This document shows positions 33,263 to 46,776 of a DNA stretch of 64,000 nucleotides, piece by piece (position 1 is the first letter of the stretch; every line of letters begins with the position of its first letter). The position numbers and the translations under genes are program-made. Source of the DNA: Pseudorasbora parva (lineage: Eukaryota > Chordata > Actinopteri > Cypriniformes > Gobionidae); contig NC_090191.1 in the NCBI RefSeq assembly GCF_024679245.1, positions 1,772,768 to 1,836,767 on the forward strand. The letters are read 5' to 3'. Under the pieces are notes generated by a model. It ran no database searches, was not told the origin of the DNA, and saw only the letters and a program-made list of their open reading frames with translations.

Positions 33263-33424
33263 TCATGACGAATCACCATTATCACTGCTCTCTACATCTG
33301 AATACACAAGATTTCAATCTGTCTGTGTTATTAATTATAGGAGGTGCTTGCATATAATCTACAATCAATGTCAATCATAGCTTTAATCAGAATAGTTACC
33401 AATATATTATAATTTGTGAGATCT

Positions 33425-33715
33425 TATTGTAATCAATGTACGATTCAGACATTCCCTGTAGAGGTTAAGGGTAAATATTCACAATATTTGAGCTCTTATT
33501 GTAATTATAATATATGATTCACACATTCTCTGTAGAGGTTAAGGGTAAATATTCACAATATTTGAGCTCTTATTGTAATTATAATATATGATTTACACAT
33601 TCCCTGTAGAGGTTAAGGGTAAATATTCACAATATTTGAGCTCTTATTGTAATTATAATATATGATTCACACATTCCCTGTACAGGTTAAGGGTAAATAT
33701 TCACAATATTTTCTG
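33425..33715 (+). repeat. 74-bp tandem repeat, about 4 copies
   Basis: The phrase attccctgtagaggttaagg recurs at 33451, 33525, 33599 and 33673, exactly 74 bp apart. It lies in the probable 3' UTR of the meprin-like gene. Confidence 0.93.
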
Positions 33716-33727
33716 TCTTTTCAATGG

Positions 33728-33733
33728 AATAAA
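33728..33733 (+). promoter_or_regulatory. Candidate poly(A) signal of meprin-like gene
   Basis: AATAAA about 465 bp after the TAA stop, downstream of the 74-bp tandem repeat. No nearer AATAAA was noticed on this strand. Confidence 0.4.
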
Positions 33734-33907
33734 TCACTGCTTGATTGTTCTACAACCAATCAGTTTAATCAATAAGCAGGGCTCTCAAGTTTTGAACTGA
33801 GTTCAGAGTGAGATTTCGGCCGTGGCGGCAGCAACGGGGTTTGGCTGGGTACGGGGGTCTGATATGAAAAACGACAAATTCGTACAGATAAAAAAATATG
33901 CATTTAA

Positions 33908-34930
<1,023 letters not shown>

Positions 34931-34981
34931 GATAACTCTTCTCGGCTGTTGACAGTTGGCTGTTGACAGTTGGCAGTTTGA

Positions 34982-37900
34982 ATGGACTCCCTCATGACAG
35001 GAGAGCACTTTTATACATCTAAAACCTTTTTTTGTACGGATTTTTACGTTTTTTCTCCAAATTTCAAAGAATTTTACTCACCCCTGCTATCTCTTCTAAA
35101 ATCGGCTGTTTGCTGGAATTGCTGGGAGTTGGTGCATACACTCCTCTGCTATGGTATGGACCATCATCTCGCTGTGCCTGACGGTGTTCCAGCTCTGTGT
35201 TTCTATAATGCATAGCGCTAGTCAAAACCATTCAGCGGCCGTCATGAAGCTTAAATATTCCATTCCACAGCTGCTAAATTTCAACGACCGCACATTTCCG
35301 GCGTGCATCGCGGTCATTAAGGAACTTGGACTTCTGCGCAGATCTGCATCAGCCATACCATCCATCTGGACCTCCGTCGCACATCTGCAGCGTCATCACA
35401 ACAGTGTTGCTCTCCGTTTTGGTAACACGTGAATCACCGCGAGATCTCACCAATCTAAACTGGATTGCACGGGAAACACCGCGAGATCTCACCAATCTAA
35501 ACTGGATTGCACGGGAAACACCGCGAGATCTCACCAATCTAAACTGGATTGAACGGGAAACACCGCGAGATCTCACCAATCTAAACTGGATTGAACGGGA
35601 AACACCGCGAGATCTTTTAGCACAGCGCATGACAGAAAACGTGGAGTGGATTTTAGTGTTTTATGGCCAATAACGAGATTCACCACCCCATCAACGCTCA
35701 AAATAGAACTTTTTAATGCACAATCCCTCACAAATAAGTCATCTTTCATCCAAGACCACATCATTGATAAGAGATTAGACCTTATGTGAAAGAGACTCTT
35801 TAACTACAGACCTTCAGCAATTCTCCTCTGTTGATCTCTCCTCAGTCTCTGAGTCGGTTGACTTCTACAACAAGTCTCTGAGCAGCCTTCTAGATCTTCA
35901 CGCACCTGTCATAACTAGAATGGTCACCTTCTCGCGCTTAGCACCCTGGTACACCAGCGAACTGCGGAAGATGAAGACGGTTGGGCGTGTACTTGAGAGG
36001 CGTCTCAAGCTCTCAGGACTCACTGTTCATAGGCAAGCCTATAGAGATCATCAGAAGGCCTACGCAAGGTCCTTGAGAGATGCTCAGTCACAGTTCTACT
36101 CTTGCATCATCAACAATAACCCTGGAAACTCCAAGAAGCTTTTCTCCACTATAAATCACATCCTCAAACCGCAAACTCACTCTTTTTCAGAAGCCACAGA
36201 AGAGAGGTGCAATAAGTTCATGACCTTTTTTTAGGAAAGTAGACAACATCCACTTGCTTCTATCTAGCACCTCCGCTCTGCCTGTCCCGTCTGTTGATCC
36301 ACAGCCAGGGACCTTCCAACATCTCTGCTGCTTCTCCATAATCACACAGCTCGAGGTTGAGGACATCATCAGAAAAATGAAACCATCCACCTGTGCACTG
36401 GATCCTTTTCCTACAGCCTTGGTAAAATCTAACCTCTGTGTCTTAAGTCCATTTATTACTAAGATTTTTAATAATTCCCTCCAGGCTGGCCTTGTTACTT
36501 CAACTCTAAAAACTGCTATCATCAGACCACTTCTTAAAAAAATCTACTTTAGACCCAGATGTTAATGACAACTACAGGCCCATCTCCAACCTCCCATACC
36601 TCTCTAAGGTGCTGGAAAAAGTTGTTGGTGCACAGCTTCAGGTCCATTTGGAGCATAACAATCTTTGAGAAATTTCAGTCTGGTTTCTGCTCATGACACA
36701 GCACAGAAACAGCTTTGGTCAGGGTCACAAACGATCTTTTGATGGCGGCAGATGCTGGTTCCCCACCCCTTCTCATCCTCCTGGACTTAACTGCAGCTTT
36801 CGATACAGTTGACCATAACATCCTCCTTCACCATTGCATTCCACCATCGGTCTCTCTGACTAACCGGTTTTCTTCTTATCTCACTGGGAGAACTGAATAT
36901 GTTGCGTTAGGAGAAGCTACATCCCTGTCACACAATGTCACCTGCGGTGTCCCTCAAGGCTCTGTGCTCGGACCCACCCTGTTCATACTCTACATGCTCC
37001 CCCTTGGCCGTCTCATCAACCGGCATGGGATTTCTTTTCACTGCTATGCTGATGACACTCAACTTTACTTTAGGACAAGTTCATCTCCCTCTGCTGACCT
37101 CACGCCATCCACTTTGATCACTTGCCTGGATGAGATAAAGGCGTGGATGAAGCAAAACTTTCTGCAGCTAAACAGCTCCAAGACTGAAGCTATCCTAGTC
37201 GGCACTCCACTTCAGGTCCAGAAGTCCGTTATCACCAGCATTGCTTTCTCTGATCAGGTCATTCCACTTTCCACTTCAGTCACGAATCTGGGGGTCAGAA
37301 TGGAATCACAGCTTACTTTTGAAGCGCACATCAAACACCTGTGTAAGACCTCCTTCTTCCACCTCAGAAACATTGCCAAACTTCGTCCCATTCTATCGCT
37401 GGCTGATGCGGAGAAGCTTGTCCACGCCTTTATCTCCTCCAGGCTGGACTACTGCAATGCGCTCCTTATTGGCATCCCTAGCAAAAATCTCCAGAGGCTG
37501 CAGTGTATTCAGAACAGCGCTGCTAGGATCCTCATGAGGGTGCGCAAATACGACCACATCACCCCCATTCTAAAATCACTCCACTGGCTTCCTGTGTCGT
37601 TCAGGATCGAGTACAAGATCTCTCTCCTTACCCACCAGTGCATCCATGGTGATGCTCCCTCCTATCTTAAGGAACTCCTCACCACACAAACAGCCACTCG
37701 TAACCTCCGCTCTGTTTAGCTGTATCGCCTCAAAACTCCCACAGCCAGTCTCCGTACTATGGGGGATCGGGCATTCTGCTCTGCAGCCCCCAGTCTGTGG
37801 AATGCTCTCCCTGACCACCTGCGGACTCCACAGACTATAGATGCTTTTAAGCGTGGTCTTAAAACCCACCTTTTTAGCAGAGCTTTTAATTGACTTGTTA

Positions 37901-38064
37901 CTTCTTTATTTTATTTTATTTTATTTTTCAGTTTTATTTATTTTATTTTATTAATTTACTTATTTATTTATTGTTGTTGATTGTTTTTAATTCTGTAGCA
38001 CTTTGAGATTTTGTTTAATATAAAGTGCATTATAAATAAAATGTATTATTATTATTATTATTAA
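34982..38064 (+). mobile_element. L2 LINE copy A, endonuclease deleted
   Basis: 5' region from about 34980 (MDSLMTGEHFY), then a 42-bp coding repeat, then the first residues of the endonuclease (ELFNAQSLTNKSSFIQDHII, near 35705-35770). At about 35790 it jumps to the RT N-terminal extension (APWYTSELRKMK, 35920-36234). RT is in 36254-36565 and 36715-37719, with LLDLTAAFDTVDHNILL, GVPQGSVLGPTLF and FHCYADDTQLY. An in-frame TAG at about 37717 is followed by the rest of the C-terminus in the same frame (RLKTPTASLRTMGDRAF). The 3' end is ataaaatgtattattatta. Not functional. Confidence 0.9.
35430..35613 (+). repeat. 42-bp coding tandem repeat in L2 copy A
   Basis: 4.4 copies of a 42-bp unit containing ccgcgagatctcaccaatct. 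Being 14 codons long, it stays in frame and encodes RETPRDLTNLNWIA repeats. The last two units have Glu instead of the final Ala. Confidence 0.95.
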
Positions 38065-39107
38065 TAACTCGACTGTATTTGATCACTAATGTCGTCTGCC
38101 TCGTGATGTTTGGAATTACTTAGATGAAAATGATCTTTCAAAATGGAGTTACTTTTAATAAATTAATTAATGAAAGTGAGTTTTAAAAAAAAATCCCATC
38201 CAAACAGCAGTGGAATGAGGACAGCTGTCCATCACCGCATTCACGAGTGCAGAAGAGCACAGATGGTCACTGAGAGAGAGCGCAATAACGCACGATAGCA
38301 AAATGCATTTCATGTAAATCATGATTGAGCTTCCTTTAAGTTTTGTTGAGGGATTAAGAACAGAAAACACAAAGTGCTGTCAGAAACTTAACTTAACACC
38401 GTTATCTTTGTGTCTCTGCGTCTGTCATTGGGGCTTCTAGTTGCCAACTAACGGTACTTCAGCGAGCATTTGATTCAATGAGCGAGGCCGTGGCATGAAT
38501 CACAGAATGTGACGTTGGAATCAGAACCTAAACGTTCTTGGGTGGAGGGAATATCTATATCTTACCCAGATACAGCAAATCTATTTTATGATTGGCTGTT
38601 CTGTTAGGTATCTATGTATACTTTTTTATTAGATGAACTGGTGCGTGGCAGGGCCGTCAGAACTATATGGGGTACTCGCTTGATTCCTCTAATAGCGCGC
38701 AACTTAGTGTGTGTTACCCTGGCGATTTCTCTGTGTGAGAAATACAAGGTGTGCCGTGTGAGCGTGTGAACGGGTTGAAATGTGTCTCACGCCCAAAGCG
38801 TGAGACTTGAGAGCTCTGAATATGACTAAATGCTAAAGTCTGTGTGAATGTGAGAGAATATGCATATACTTTGTGCAAATGTAACAGGATACAAATCATA
38901 GTTCAAGGGTTCTTTAAAGAGGTCAACAGTAACCTTGACAGTCAACAGGTCAACCTTGACAACAGTAGAGGCAAAAGGCTACGTGAGTCTCTGAGGACAG
39001 ATCATGGGACGAATGAGTGCAAACTCTATCAATTTGAACCGGAGTCGGACCCGGGACAAGACGACAGCTCCAACGAAATTCAACATTAAAGGCTAAACAG
39101 GACATTT

Positions 39108-39112
<5 letters not shown>
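38065..39112. other. Spacer between the two L2 copies
   Basis: No gene seen. A small inverted pair (gtctcacgcccaaagcgtgagac, near 38780-38802) could form a hairpin. Confidence 0.5.
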
Positions 39113-39148
<36 letters not shown>

Positions 39149-39247
39149 ATTTTATTTGTAAAGCACTTTACATTTTTACAATCTCAAACTGCTACAAAAC
39201 ACCAAGTGGTAGTAAATAGCCACTTTTAAAAATAAAAATAAAATAAA

Positions 39248-39284
<37 letters not shown>

Positions 39285-39301
39285 CATATATACATATACA
39301 T

Positions 39302-39350
<49 letters not shown>

Positions 39351-39371
39351 CATATATACATATACATACAC

Positions 39372-39457
<86 letters not shown>

Positions 39458-42300
39458 ACACAATAAAACCTATAAAACACATTTATTCGAAGGCTTGTGT
39501 AAAAAGATATGTTTTAAGGTTTCGTTTAAAAACATCAATAGTCTGTGGGGCCCTCAGGTAGTCCGGCAGGGCATTCCACAGCCTCGGAGTAGCCGATGAA
39601 AAGGCCCTACCACCCATGCTGCAAAGTTTTGTTCTCGGAACTTGGAGGGTGTTTGTGTTTGCCGAACGAAGGGTGCGTGAAGAAGTCGGATAGGTGATAA
39701 GTCCCTGTAGGTAAAGGGGGGCATGTCCGTGAATATACTGATGGGTGAGGAGTGAAACTTTGTATTCAATTCTCAACAGGACAGGTAGCCAGTGAAGAGA
39801 TTTCAGGATGGGGGTGATATGTTCATGCTTGCGCACCCTCATCAGGATTCTGGCAGCGCTGTTTTGGATGTATTGCAATCTCTGGATGCTTTTGCCAGAG
39901 ATCCCGATGAGGAGTGCATTACAGTAATCCAGCCTGGAGGAGACAAAGGCATGGACGAGCCTCTCTGCATCAGCCAGGCTGAGAGTTGGACGGAGTTTGG
40001 CGATGTTCTTGAGGTGGAAGAAGGAAGTCTTGCTGAGGTGTTTTATGTGGGTGTCAAAGGTGAGCTGAGAATCCATTTTGACCCCTAAATTATTGACAAT
40101 TGTGGAAAGGGTGATATTTTAGCCAGAGAAAGTAATGCCAGTGATGATCGAAGAGCGAAGCTGATGTTGCGTACCAATTACAATAGCATTAAATTTGGAA
40201 CAGTTTAACTGTAGGAAATTGAGGTTCATCCATGTCTCTATCTCCTCCAGGCAGGTGGTCAGTGTGGATGTTGGTAGGGGAGCAGAGGAATTTGGGGTTG
40301 TCCGTAGATAAAGCTGTGTCATCAGCATAACAATGGAACGATATACCATGTCTGCTAATGATTTTTCCAAGGGGAAGCATGTACATAGAGAACAGTGTGG
40401 GTCCCAGCACAGAGCCCTGAGGAACACCACAGGTGACATTTTGGGTGAGTGATTTGCAGTTTCCCAGGGCAACATACTCAGTTCTACCAGTCAGGTATGA
40501 AATAAACCAATTATGAACTTTTTCTGAGAGTCCAATGTTGTATTTCAGGCGTTGTAAGAGAATGTTGTGGTCTACTGTATCAAAAGCAGCTGTTAGGTCT
40601 AGTAGGAGGAGAAGAGATGGAGAACCAGTATCAGCTGTCATCAAGAGGTCATTGGTGATCCTGACCAAGGCTGTTTCAGTGCTATGACCAGGGCGGAAAC
40701 CCGACTGAAACTTTTCAAACAGGTTATTGTGTTTGAGGTGAACATGAAGTTGTGCTGCAACTATTTTTTCTAGGACCTTCGATAGAAATGGCAGATTCGA
40801 TATGGGCCTGCAGTTGGAGAGAACTTCTGGATCCATGGATGGGTTTTTCAGTAAAGGTTTGATGACAGCAGTTTTTAATGTAGATGGGATCTGACCAACT
40901 GTAAGGGAGTGGTTTATGAATTTGGTAATAAAAGGAGAAACAATAGAGAGGTTGGCCTTCAATAGAGTTGAAGGGAAAGGATCCAGAGCACAAGTGGTCG
41001 GCTTCATTTTTTTGATGAGATCCTCCACCTGTTCCTGTGTAGCATTTGAGAAGGAACAGAGGGGCTGGACAATCTTCAATGGTGGGTCATCCATTTGAAG
41101 GGACAGAGCAGTAGTAGTAGTAAGGTTGGAGCGGATGTTATTTACTTTTTGTTTGAAAAAATGAATATGCATATTACACCTTTCCTCGGTGGTCTCAGAG
41201 TGGGAGAATGCAGGGGGTTTAAGAAGGTGGTTTATAGTTGAAAAAAGTTGTTTAGAGTTTCCATGGTTGGTATTAATGATAGTGGAATAATACTGTGACC
41301 GTGCGTTTCGCAGAGCTTCTGCATAAGCCCTCTTTTGTTCCCGGTATGCCTGTTTGTGAACAGTAAGTCCGGAGGCCTTGAAGCGCCGCTCAAGGACACG
41401 CCCTGCCGCCTTCATCTTTCGCAGCTCGCAAGTGTACCAAGGTGCTGAGCGCGTGAATGAGACTGTCCGGGATATTAGCGGGGCATGGAGGTCCAGAAGA
41501 CTGCTCAGGGACTGGTTATAAAAATCCACAGAGTCAGCAACAGAAATGAAGTCAGAAAAACTGGAGGAGACAGATGAGATATGTTGAAGGTCCTGGGTTA
41601 GGACATCCGCATTGATGTTTTTCAACCTTCTATAGTGGATCTGTTGCTTAGGTTTGGTGTGAGATGACAGAAAGGGCAACTCCATAGCCACAACCTTATG
41701 ATCTGATACTCCAAGATCATAGACCTGTAGGTTACTGAGGAGGGCTTAGTTTGAGATGACCAAATCCAGTGTGTGTCCCTTGGAATGTGTGGGGACATCA
41801 ACATGTTGTTGTAGGTTGAGGGTGTCCAATAGCTGAAGAAAATCAGCAGCAGGATGACATGAGGGAGTGTCAACATGAAATTTATATCTCCCAGGATTAT
41901 GATATTTGTAGAGGTAGTACAAAGTGTAGTGAGAAGATCAGATATTTCGGTAATGAATGCAGAATTGTGTTTAGGGGGCCGGCAGATAAGCACAACAGTC
42001 ATTGGAAAAGGAGGCTTACATTTAAATGCTAAACACTCGCATGAAGATGTCACAGGCAGCGTAATGCGGGACAACTCCAGGTCCTGTCGGTGGATGACAG
42101 CTAGGCCACCACCGCGGCCCGTGCTGCGAGCTGCCTCCAAGTAACTGTATCCGGGGGGACAGGCTTCATTTATGGCAGAATACACCTTACAGTCCAAGTG
42201 ATGTTTATTTAGACAGCTGTCGCTACACACGTGCTCAAAGTAAATTCCCAACAAAAATAAAGAAATAAACAAAATACTCAAATTAAACAACACAAAACAT
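39113..42300 (-). mobile_element. L2 LINE copy B
   Basis: Antisense L2 of about 3.2 kb. Endonuclease at 41622-42293 (PFPMTVVLICRPPKHNSAF, NIIILGDINF) with the N-terminus replaced by a hydrophobic stretch. RT at 40189-41691 with APWYTCELRKMK, NCRPISNLPFLSKVLEKIVA, LLDLTAAFDTVDHNILL, GVPQGSVLGPTLF and the catalytic HCYADDT. The frame breaks near 40300, and the C-terminal part continues at 39483-40076 ([39 protein letters not shown]). The 3' tail is (ATT)n at 39113-39147 on this strand. A TA microsatellite has expanded inside the 3' UTR. More complete than copy A. Confidence 0.9.
39252..39448. repeat. (TA)n microsatellite with TACA interruptions
   Basis: Long TA runs broken by tacatacatatatacatataca segments, inside the 3' UTR of L2 copy B. 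Confidence 0.97.
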
Positions 42301-42330
42301 TAATACTTGTGCTAAGAACAGCAAACTAGG

Positions 42331-42365
42331 CATTAGGCATTAGGCATTAGGCATTAGGCATTAGG
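42331..42365 (+). repeat. Heptamer (CATTAGG) x5
   Basis: Five perfect copies of CATTAGG just beyond the 5' end of L2 copy B and about 80 bp before the Harbinger-like element. Confidence 0.95.
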
Positions 42366-42443
42366 CCTCACCTCACAGCATAGCCATACAAGCTACAGCC
42401 CTTGGGCTGTCTCTGGCCCCTTTCCCGAACCTACAAACACTCA

Positions 42444-45366
42444 GGCTGCGTTCGGAACCGCATACTTCCCTACTATATAGTATGGAAAAAGCAGTAGGCG
42501 AGCGAAAAGTATGTCCGAATCCTTAGTATTCATAAAAGAGTAGGCGAGAACTACCAGGCGTTTGGACTATTTCTCGCGAGATTCGGACGTACGTGTACTC
42601 AAGTTGCGTTCGAATATGCCTACTAACCTACTATATAGTAGGCGAAAACAGTATGTGAAAGGAGTAGTATGTTCGAAACCTCAGTAATCATAAAAGAGTA
42701 GGCGAGAAATCCCCGGATGGCCTACTGCGCTCCGCCCAGATTGTGAAGCGCTCATCGTCGGATACTTTTCTATCCCTGCCTTCCCATAAGGCCACAGGAA
42801 AGGATACGTCAGGTGGAGGAAAGCGATGCGGGTGTTTTCAAACGTGAGTATTACAAACGAAAATCACGATTCTCTTGTGTTCAAATCACGTTTGTTGAGC
42901 TTCTGTAGAGTAAACTTTTGAATTGTTGAAGGTGTAAGGTTGTCTAAATAGTTGTGATTGTGCTGTAAAAACACGTTTTATTGTGTATAGCTAACAGGGG
43001 AGCTCCAGTAACACACATACGTCTCCAAAGTGGATTACATATGCATGTTAAAGATAAAGATAGCCTACTTACTAAATGTTTATTTAACATCTGACAGGAA
43101 TTTTTGATAAGGATTGCAGATGAGCACATCACACCATAAAATAGACATCTGATACATCTGAATAGATCAGAATGGTGTGTGTGTGCGCTATAATGAAGAG
43201 TTCACTGTTGTCAACTCTGCTTACTTTACATGAACCTGAGCAATGTAAATAAACAAATCTACATAAAGTAACTAAACATAACTTATCAATTTAATTTGTC
43301 CATTAGTACTGTTGATAAACTGAGGAACATTAACACATCAGCAACTACATTTAAATGTAGTATTGAACATAAATCACATAGGTAACGGTAATCTTGTCTG
43401 ATGTTACAGGGACAGAAGAGCTCGTGTGTGTGTTTATCTGGTGGAGAGCGGCTGATAAAGGAATGCTGTCATCAAAGGCTTTGATTCAGTATACTACAGA
43501 AATGAATAAAACATCTATTTAAATCTTAAGTTGTATTTTATTTCAAACAGTTATTTTAGCACTTTTCTGATTCTTGATGGCTTTGTATTTGCTGCAGAGC
43601 TTTTGTGATGGAGCAGGGCCTGCAAGACACGGGTGTCATGTGTGGGGAAAACCTGAAACAAAAATATAAAGTAATATCATTTAGTTACTTCTAATACAGA
43701 AATCAAATGACATTGTGCTGTTTAAATGAGTGCTTTTGTATTATGTTTGTGCATTTTTGTAGGATCTGAGATGTCAGCAGACGGGTGTGAGCACTGAGGA
43801 TCCTGGACCCTCCATCACTTCACCTGCCCTTAGTGCATCATCTGGGCCAGATATTGCTGTGGTCTCTTCATCCTCAGTAAACCCAGAGCCAGTGAGACTT
43901 CTAGAAAAAGACCAAAAGCAGTGCACTTATTACAGGGACGATCCCCCTGGAGCTAAGAGCCTTGCTCAAGCACACACTGGTGGTGACGGTTACGGAGATC
44001 AAACCAGAAAGCCCACTACACCGCAAAAGTCAAAACGCTATGAGGGACATGATGGATGGCTAGGACAGATGAAGGTGTTCACGCTGGTCAACTGCTTCAT
44101 GAATATAAAGCTGCAGAACTGGCACACCTGTGTTGAGACGGGCAGCAGATGTGGCGTTCACCTTCTGTATGTGTGATCGTTAGAACAATACATTTGAATA
44201 AAGCTTTGTTTCATGTGTTGACTTTTATTCATTTCTTGTGATGTTTACTTTTATTAATTCTTTTACTCATTCATTCATGTTTCCTTAGTTGTCAGTAAAT
44301 AAAATTATTCACATCGTATTCACATTGGCTGCATTTGTCTAATGTGTATTCATGGCATGCATCGCTATGTCATATGACAAGTTGCCTTTTGTATGTTTTA
44401 CTAAAACGATATATATATAAAAAGGTAATATAATTAAGTATTGGTCAGCATTTGTCATTATTATTGTAAGTGTTTGTGGGTGTGCTAGCAGTGCAGTTCA
44501 TTCTGGGGGAAACCTTTTTTTTTTTTTTTTTATAGTATTACTTACGTTTTTCGAGTATACAATCAACAGTTTCCTCCAAAGGCGAGATCTCCGAGCAGCT
44601 GAAAGATTTTTCTGAGCAGACATTACAAACACTGAGGGAAACCGCACCGGTCGGGCTGTGGAGTTACTGATGCTGAGCTCTTACTGCACCGGTCACTCAT
44701 ATCTTTTTTTTTAATTGTTTTATAATTGCATGGTGGTATATTTAACAACGAACAATCATAATGATAAAACTAATGGGTTTATGTACATTATATACAGAGA
44801 AAAAACAATAACAAGGTTAGATATCTTGAATAAATCATCATAATGCAATACTTTTTATTTATTTGTTTGTTTTAGTTATTTCATAAGCCTGGGATCAAAC
44901 AGGAGTTAAATTTAACAAGAAAAAGAGGGAAATATAAAGGAGATTTAGCCCACTTTTGCTTGTGGATGACATTTTTTTGCATATAAAATAAAGAAATTAA
45001 CAACATATTCAAGAGATCACGATTTGGGGTTTTTGCAAGGATAAAAAAGGATGAAACTGTCAGATTAGTAGGGTTAAAATGTATTTCTTATAGTACAATG
45101 ACAAAATAAATGGGCAGCTGTTTCTTAAAAAAGACCACAAAAAATGAGCACGTTTAAACCAATATACAGATGAATTAAACCTGTCACACGAGTTGTTGCG
45201 CTTGTGATATCGTCATGGGTCACATGATAACGTCAACATGGCGCATAAAGTGCGGATCGCCTTAACGAGATCTGGATATATAGTACCTACTCTTTTAGCG
45301 CTCGTTAAGTAAGTACTTATTGAAATTGAGTACCTACTCAATGAGTATGCGGTTCCGAACGCAGCC
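42444..45366 (+). mobile_element. PIF/Harbinger-like transposon, 2923 bp
   Basis: Ends GGCTGCGTTCGGAACCGCATACT and its inverse at 45345-45366, both flanked by TCA (42441-42443 and 45367-45369), a 3-bp duplication. A second, similar block (gttgcgttcgaatatgcctactaacctactatatagtagg) begins near 42604, so the left end is duplicated or carries another related element. Inside is a spliced-looking gene with an unidentified product. No transposase catalytic motif was found. Confidence 0.78.
43787..44176 (+). CDS. Unidentified ORF inside the Harbinger-like element
   Basis: 129 residues open from MSTEDPGPSITSPALSASS; Ser/Pro-rich start, then a basic segment (RKPTTPQKSKRYEGHDGW) and MKVFTLVNCFMNIKLQNWHT near the end. 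The frame is open upstream of this Met to an acceptor (ttttgtag, 43762), and candidate small exons lie at about 42815-42845 (atgcgggtgttttcaaac|gtgagt) and 43598-43650. An AATAAA follows at about 44198. I do not recognise the family; it may be the second, DNA-binding ORF of a Harbinger element or captured host sequence. Confidence 0.35.
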   Translation: MSTEDPGPSITSPALSASSGPDIAVVSSSSVNPEPVRLLEKDQKQCTYYRDDPPGAKSLAQAHTGGDGYGDQTRKPTTPQKSKRYEGHDGWLGQMKVFTLVNCFMNIKLQNWHTCVETGSRCGVHLLYV

Positions 45367-45369
45367 TCA

Positions 45370-46776
45370 GGCTTGTGTAAGCAAATTTCCCGCCAAACAC
45401 TCATGGATCATACCATCTACGGGGGTCGACTCAGCTAACACCCCTAACACAAGAATAATGGTTTAGACCAACAGTGCTATCACATTCACATTTAAACATA
45501 ATTCAAATCATGAATATCATTTATCACACTATAAACAATGCTAAATAAAGAAAATATAACAGGCCACAAAGTCTGGGTTCAATAGCTGCCCTCAGCTAAG
45601 CAACTCGGAATGAACCCAAGACTTTAAGACAAATCATAATCATGAAAATAATAAATAAAAATCATGAAAATAATAAATCAAAACAACAATAATTATGTGA
45701 ACGGATGTTCACGTGATGATGAGCCCTGTGTTCATCATCACAGCAACGCACATTAATAAATCTAGTGCTGTTAAAATGAATTTGCATTAACGCGTTTGCA
45801 TTAACAGCCCCATTAAAAACATATAATGGCAGCGCACCGCCCACAGGCCGTGATAACTTAACAACTAACATCTTAGTTACATTTTATTTCAAGTATTTTA
45901 ACCGTAAGGGGTTCACTTGCATGTATTTAAAGCTGCAGTCCGTAACTTTTTTGGGTTAAAGATTATCCAAAATAAATGTTTGAGCAAGTATTTTACTAGC
46001 CAATGTTCAAAACGATCTGCTTACCTTACCTCAATTCACAACGGTAAGCTTGTAATGATGTTTTTGATTCCAGTGGTACTGGTGGTTCCCTTTCGAGAGG
46101 TCTCTCGTATCGCAGATGGGAAAAGCTCCTTTTGTTTTATTCTATAGAGTATCTATTTAAAACGCAGAGCGGCTGCACAGCAGATGCGGCAGGGCGAGCT
46201 ATGAGCTGATTGGCTGTGCTGCAGCAACTGCAGGAACCTATGGCAAGGCGGCTGAGAGAGCGAGCCAATAAGGGTCACTGTGAAATCCCGCCCGAAGAGG
46301 TCGCCTGAATTAGCATATTGAGGCTATAAAAGACCATGTTCAGCCATAGGATTTCAGATTTAATCTCCTTCAGCGACCTTAGCCTCGCTGATCTTGCTGA
46401 TTTTTAAACTTCTCTGCAGCCCTGAGGACGCTGGATTCCCGTCTGGACGCCGCCTTCAGCCGCCTGCTGTTCCAGCTGCACCATCCGGCGTTATATCCTT
46501 TATTATCTCTGTGTCAGGGTTGTAGTGAGTGGAGTGAGATTTTATTTGATTTTTTCAGGGAGCCGAGGTGAGTAACCGAGTACATTATTTGAAGTAAAAT
46601 AAACCAGATAATCTACCACTCACTGTGAAGACATCCAAAAACTTCACAAGCATCTGGACATGAGTGCAGAATTGGCAACTGCAGCACTCACTGAAGAAGG
46701 TGGCAACAGTACTGAACTATTCTAATCTAGCACATACAACATTGACCAAAATAGTCATCTTCCAACAGAAGACTCA
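45370..46776. other. Intergenic, repeat remnants and a TATA-like site
   Basis: No gene seen. 45760-45825 has gcattaacgcgtttgcatta text of a dispersed repeat; 45929-45960 has the agctgcagtccgtaactttt end of a fish MITE. At 46324-46332 ctataaaag lies about 450 bp before the ORF at 46777, with an initiator-like ttcagatt about 30 bp later; it could be a promoter of a mobile element. Confidence 0.35.

Noticed and set aside
39176..39480. Tyr-Ile repeat frames
   Set aside because: Translation of the TA microsatellite in the L2 3' UTR.
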